A DNA stretch of 64,000 nt, from contig NZ_QTJV01000003.1 in assembly GCF_003412465.1 (NCBI RefSeq), forward strand, positions 124,001 through 188,000, read 5' to 3'. The DNA is from Chitinophaga silvisoli. Lineage in GTDB: Bacteria > Bacteroidota > Bacteroidia > Chitinophagales > Chitinophagaceae. Shown piece after piece: positions 62,021 to 64,000 of this stretch. A model generated the notes under the pieces. It ran no database searches. It was not told the origin of the DNA and worked only from the letters and a program-made list of their open reading frames with translations. How positions within the stretch are numbered: position 1 is the first letter of the stretch; every line of letters begins with the position of its first letter. The translations under genes and the position numbers were made by a program.

Positions 62021-62722
62021 ATGGAAGAACGTAAACCAAAGATATTACTGGCAGAAGATGATACCAACCTGGGTATGGTGCTCAAAAATTATCTTGAACT
62101 GAATGACTATGACGTGGAGCTGTGCCGCGATGGTATTCTGGCACTGGCTGCCTTCAGAAGGGAAAAATTTGACATCTGTCTCCTGGATATCATGATGCCT
62201 AATATGGATGGTTTTAAACTGGCCGAGGAAATCCGGGATGTAGATCCGGATATTCCTTTATTCTTCCTCTCTGCCAAAACAATGAAAGAAGACATCATCC
62301 AGGGTTATAAGCTGGGTGCTGATGACTATATTGCCAAGCCATTTGACAGCGAATTGCTCCTGTTGAAGATCAAAGCGATCCTGAAGAGAAACCAGGAACT
62401 GAACAGCAAAGAGGAAGAGCAGCATGAGTTTAAAATTGGCCGCTACGAATTCAATGCCCGCCTGCGTACACTGACACGCGATGGGGAAACACATACCCTC
62501 TCTCCAAAGGAGAACGAGCTGTTACGCATGCTGTGCGAGCATAAGAATGACCTGCTGCCGCGCGAACTGGCACTGAAGAAAATCTGGGGTAGCGATACTT
62601 ACTTCAATGGTCGTAGTATGGACGTATATATCGCCAAGCTGCGCAAATACCTGAAGGAAGACCCGAATATCGAGATCGTGAACATTCACGGTAACGGTTT
62701 CCGCCTGGTAGTGAAAGATTAA
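62021..62722 (+). CDS. RprY-like OmpR-family response regulator
   Basis: A 233-residue regulator. The receiver domain has Glu12-Asp13-Asp14, phosphoacceptor Asp56 in CLLDIMMPN and Lys in YIAKPFDSE. The winged-helix domain follows from about 135 (LSPKENELLRMLCEHKNDLLPRELALKKIWG, then DVYIAKLRKYLKEDPN). Its start MEERKPKILLAEDDTNLG resembles Bacteroides RprY. The RprX-type kinase is not adjacent. It is a single gene between its own promoter and a strong terminator. Confidence 0.9.
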   Translation: MEERKPKILLAEDDTNLGMVLKNYLELNDYDVELCRDGILALAAFRREKFDICLLDIMMPNMDGFKLAEEIRDVDPDIPLFFLSAKTMKEDIIQGYKLGADDYIAKPFDSELLLLKIKAILKRNQELNSKEEEQHEFKIGRYEFNARLRTLTRDGETHTLSPKENELLRMLCEHKNDLLPRELALKKIWGSDTYFNGRSMDVYIAKLRKYLKEDPNIEIVNIHGNGFRLVVKD

Positions 62723-62739
62723 GACTTTAAAATAGCCTG

Positions 62740-62783
62740 AGGCTGACTGAAAAGATTCGTATCTTTTCAGTCAGCCTTATTTT
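62740..62783 (+). terminator. terminator after the RprY-like gene
   Basis: A perfect 17-bp stem (62740-62756 with 62761-62777) has loop TCGT and is followed by TATTTTTAT. Confidence 0.9.
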
Positions 62784-62791
62784 TATAGCGC

Positions 62792-63496
62792 ATGAAATTA
62801 TTGTTAATAGAGGACGAACCGGCAGTGGTATCCTTCATTCACCGATATCTTACTGAAGCAGGATATGATGTGACTGTAGCCATGGATGGGCCAACGGGTC
62901 TGCAAATGGCCATGGAACACTCCTTTCAGCTCATCATCCTCGATGTGATGCTGCCCGGTATGAGTGGAATTGCCGTGTGTAAGGAACTGCGCAGCCAACA
63001 GAATAAGACCCCCATCCTGATGCTGACAGCACTGGGTTCTACAGAAAATGTGGTATCCGGCCTGGATAGCGGGGCAGACGATTACCTGATCAAGCCATTT
63101 AAACAGGCGGAACTGCTGGCCAGGATCCGCTCCCTGCTGAGACGACAGCCGGACAATAATAGTAATAATACTGTTACAGCTCCCCCTGCTGTGAACCTGC
63201 TCAAACTGGCCGACCTGGAACTAAATACAGACACCAAGAGTGCCAGCCGTAGCGGAGAAAGCATCACCCTTACTGCTACAGAATACCGCCTGCTGGAATA
63301 TTTTCTCCGCAATCCCCGTCGTGTATTGTCAAGAATGGAGATCCTGGAAAATGTATGGGGCATCGACTTTAATATGAACACCAAGGTGGTGGATGTATAT
63401 GTGAATTACCTCCGTAAGAAAGTAAACCGAAAAGACCTGCCAGCCCTTATCCAGACTGTGGTTGGCATGGGATATATGCTGAAAGAAGAAGCATGA
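62792..63496 (+). CDS. OmpR-family response regulator, partner of the downstream kinase
   Basis: A 234-residue regulator. Acidic residues Glu7-Asp8-Glu9, phosphoacceptor Asp51 in IILDVMLPG, Thr in LMLTALGS and Lys in YLIKPFKQ mark the receiver. The DNA-binding domain (about 135-232) includes LTATEYRLLEYFLRNPRRVLSRMEILENVWG and DVYVNYLRKKVNRK. It resembles CusR/QseB-type regulators. The stop overlaps the start of a sensor kinase gene by 4 bases (ATGA), so the two form a translationally coupled two-component system. It begins 9 bases after the preceding terminator. Confidence 0.92.
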   Translation: MKLLLIEDEPAVVSFIHRYLTEAGYDVTVAMDGPTGLQMAMEHSFQLIILDVMLPGMSGIAVCKELRSQQNKTPILMLTALGSTENVVSGLDSGADDYLIKPFKQAELLARIRSLLRRQPDNNSNNTVTAPPAVNLLKLADLELNTDTKSASRSGESITLTATEYRLLEYFLRNPRRVLSRMEILENVWGIDFNMNTKVVDVYVNYLRKKVNRKDLPALIQTVVGMGYMLKEEA

Positions 63497-64000
63497 GTAT
63501 ACGTGTCAAAATATTGATCCTGTTTACTGCACTGACAGTTTCTATCATCCTGCTGATGGCGGGGTGTGCTTACTTTCTCACCAATCAATACTCCTTTACC
63601 GATTTTTATAAACGCATTGAAATACGTGCCATTGTAGCTGCACGTGCTGTGCTGATCAAAGACAGGGATAACAGTGCTACCTATACGGAATTGCGTAATG
63701 AGCACCTAGAACGTATGCCTCATGAAAAGGAATACTTCCTGAAACTGGATAAGGAAGGGCATTTCAAACGCCCCGAAGCACTTAATTCGCTGCCGGCATC
63801 CTTCTTTGAAATGGTGCAGTTGCAGGGCAAGGCCAATCATCGTAGTGGTGACATCTTCTTTACAGGTGTGTTATTTGGTACTGATCCTGACCGCTACATC
63901 GTAATCGTTTCTGCCAGGAACGACTTTGGCAGCCGCTACATGGCCGACCTGAAGCGGGTATTGACGATTTGTCTGGCTACGGCGGGCATCCTGGTACTGG
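63493..64000 (+). CDS. sensor histidine kinase, N-terminal fragment
   Basis: The frame starts with ATG 63493, inside the response regulator stop, and runs off the right edge after 169 residues. A first membrane helix (ILILFTALTVSIILLMAGCAYFL) is followed by a sensor domain of about 125 residues with no obvious PAS pattern, and a second membrane helix begins near residue 158 (VLTICLATAGILVL). This is the standard layout of a periplasmic-sensing kinase of the CusS/QseC type. The kinase core is beyond the window. The signal is unknown. Confidence 0.82.
   Translation, partial: MSIRVKILILFTALTVSIILLMAGCAYFLTNQYSFTDFYKRIEIRAIVAARAVLIKDRDNSATYTELRNEHLERMPHEKEYFLKLDKEGHFKRPEALNSLPASFFEMVQLQGKANHRSGDIFFTGVLFGTDPDRYIVIVSARNDFGSRYMADLKRVLTICLATAGILVL

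Overview
The window reads as ordinary chromosome of a Bacteroidota bacterium, most likely a Chitinophagaceae member close to Chitinophaga (the genus is an inference). The evidence is the gene content: a DUF4293 membrane protein, a TonB-dependent receptor with a carboxypeptidase-regulatory-like domain, a large alpha-2-macroglobulin, a DUF3857/transglutaminase protein, FtsX-type permeases and RprY-like regulators. Many genes are also preceded by the Bacteroidota promoter -7 motif TAnnTTTG, often only 5-30 bases before the start codon. I found no rRNA, tRNA, CRISPR array, prophage or insertion sequence.

Layout. 1-3009 (minus strand): rlmN, an rluB-type pseudouridine synthase with a very long repetitive basic N-terminus, and the start of an RluA-type synthase form an rRNA-modification cluster. 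3140-8821: a thiolase, an orphan ECF sigma factor, uvrA and a DUF4293 protein. 9301-15442: malic enzyme, a protein of unknown function with kinase-like catalytic motifs, mlaE-mlaF and sucD. 15715-28742: alpha-2-macroglobulin, esterase, FtsX-like permease, FAD oxidoreductase and aspS. 28983-33846: a glucosaminidase, then three overlapping genes (SGNH, SGNH, MBOAT) that look like a cell-surface glycan O-acylation system; two very long perfect hairpins follow them. 33995-37263: an OprO/OprP-like porin convergent with phoB-phoR, suggesting a phosphate-response locus. 37421-46276: a DUF1003 protein, a secreted protein with a possible caspase-fold C-terminus, an ABC exporter and a 1256-residue transglutaminase-like protein.

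46422-50782 is the ATP synthase cluster atpB-E-F-H-A. It ends in a terminator after atpA, so atpG, atpD and atpC are not in the cluster. A 12-bp hairpin lies just after atpE. 50952-58729: TonB receptor with a small periplasmic partner, an LCM-type methyltransferase, pdxA divergent from rsmA, a 2-hydroxyacid dehydrogenase, greA and a HIT protein. 58707-64000: a response regulator, ruvC, a YbhN-like membrane protein with an uncertain start, a DUF3108 protein, an RprY-like regulator, and a two-component pair whose kinase runs off the end.

Most genes are housekeeping and were assigned from motifs read by eye. The least explained items are the possible clan CD protein (38326-40527), the kinase-like protein (11635-12666), the O-acylation operon, the duplicated rluB 3' end, and the start of the gene at about 60150. 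I see no complete, clearly new multi-gene system. The O-acylation operon is the nearest candidate, and its acceptor is unknown.
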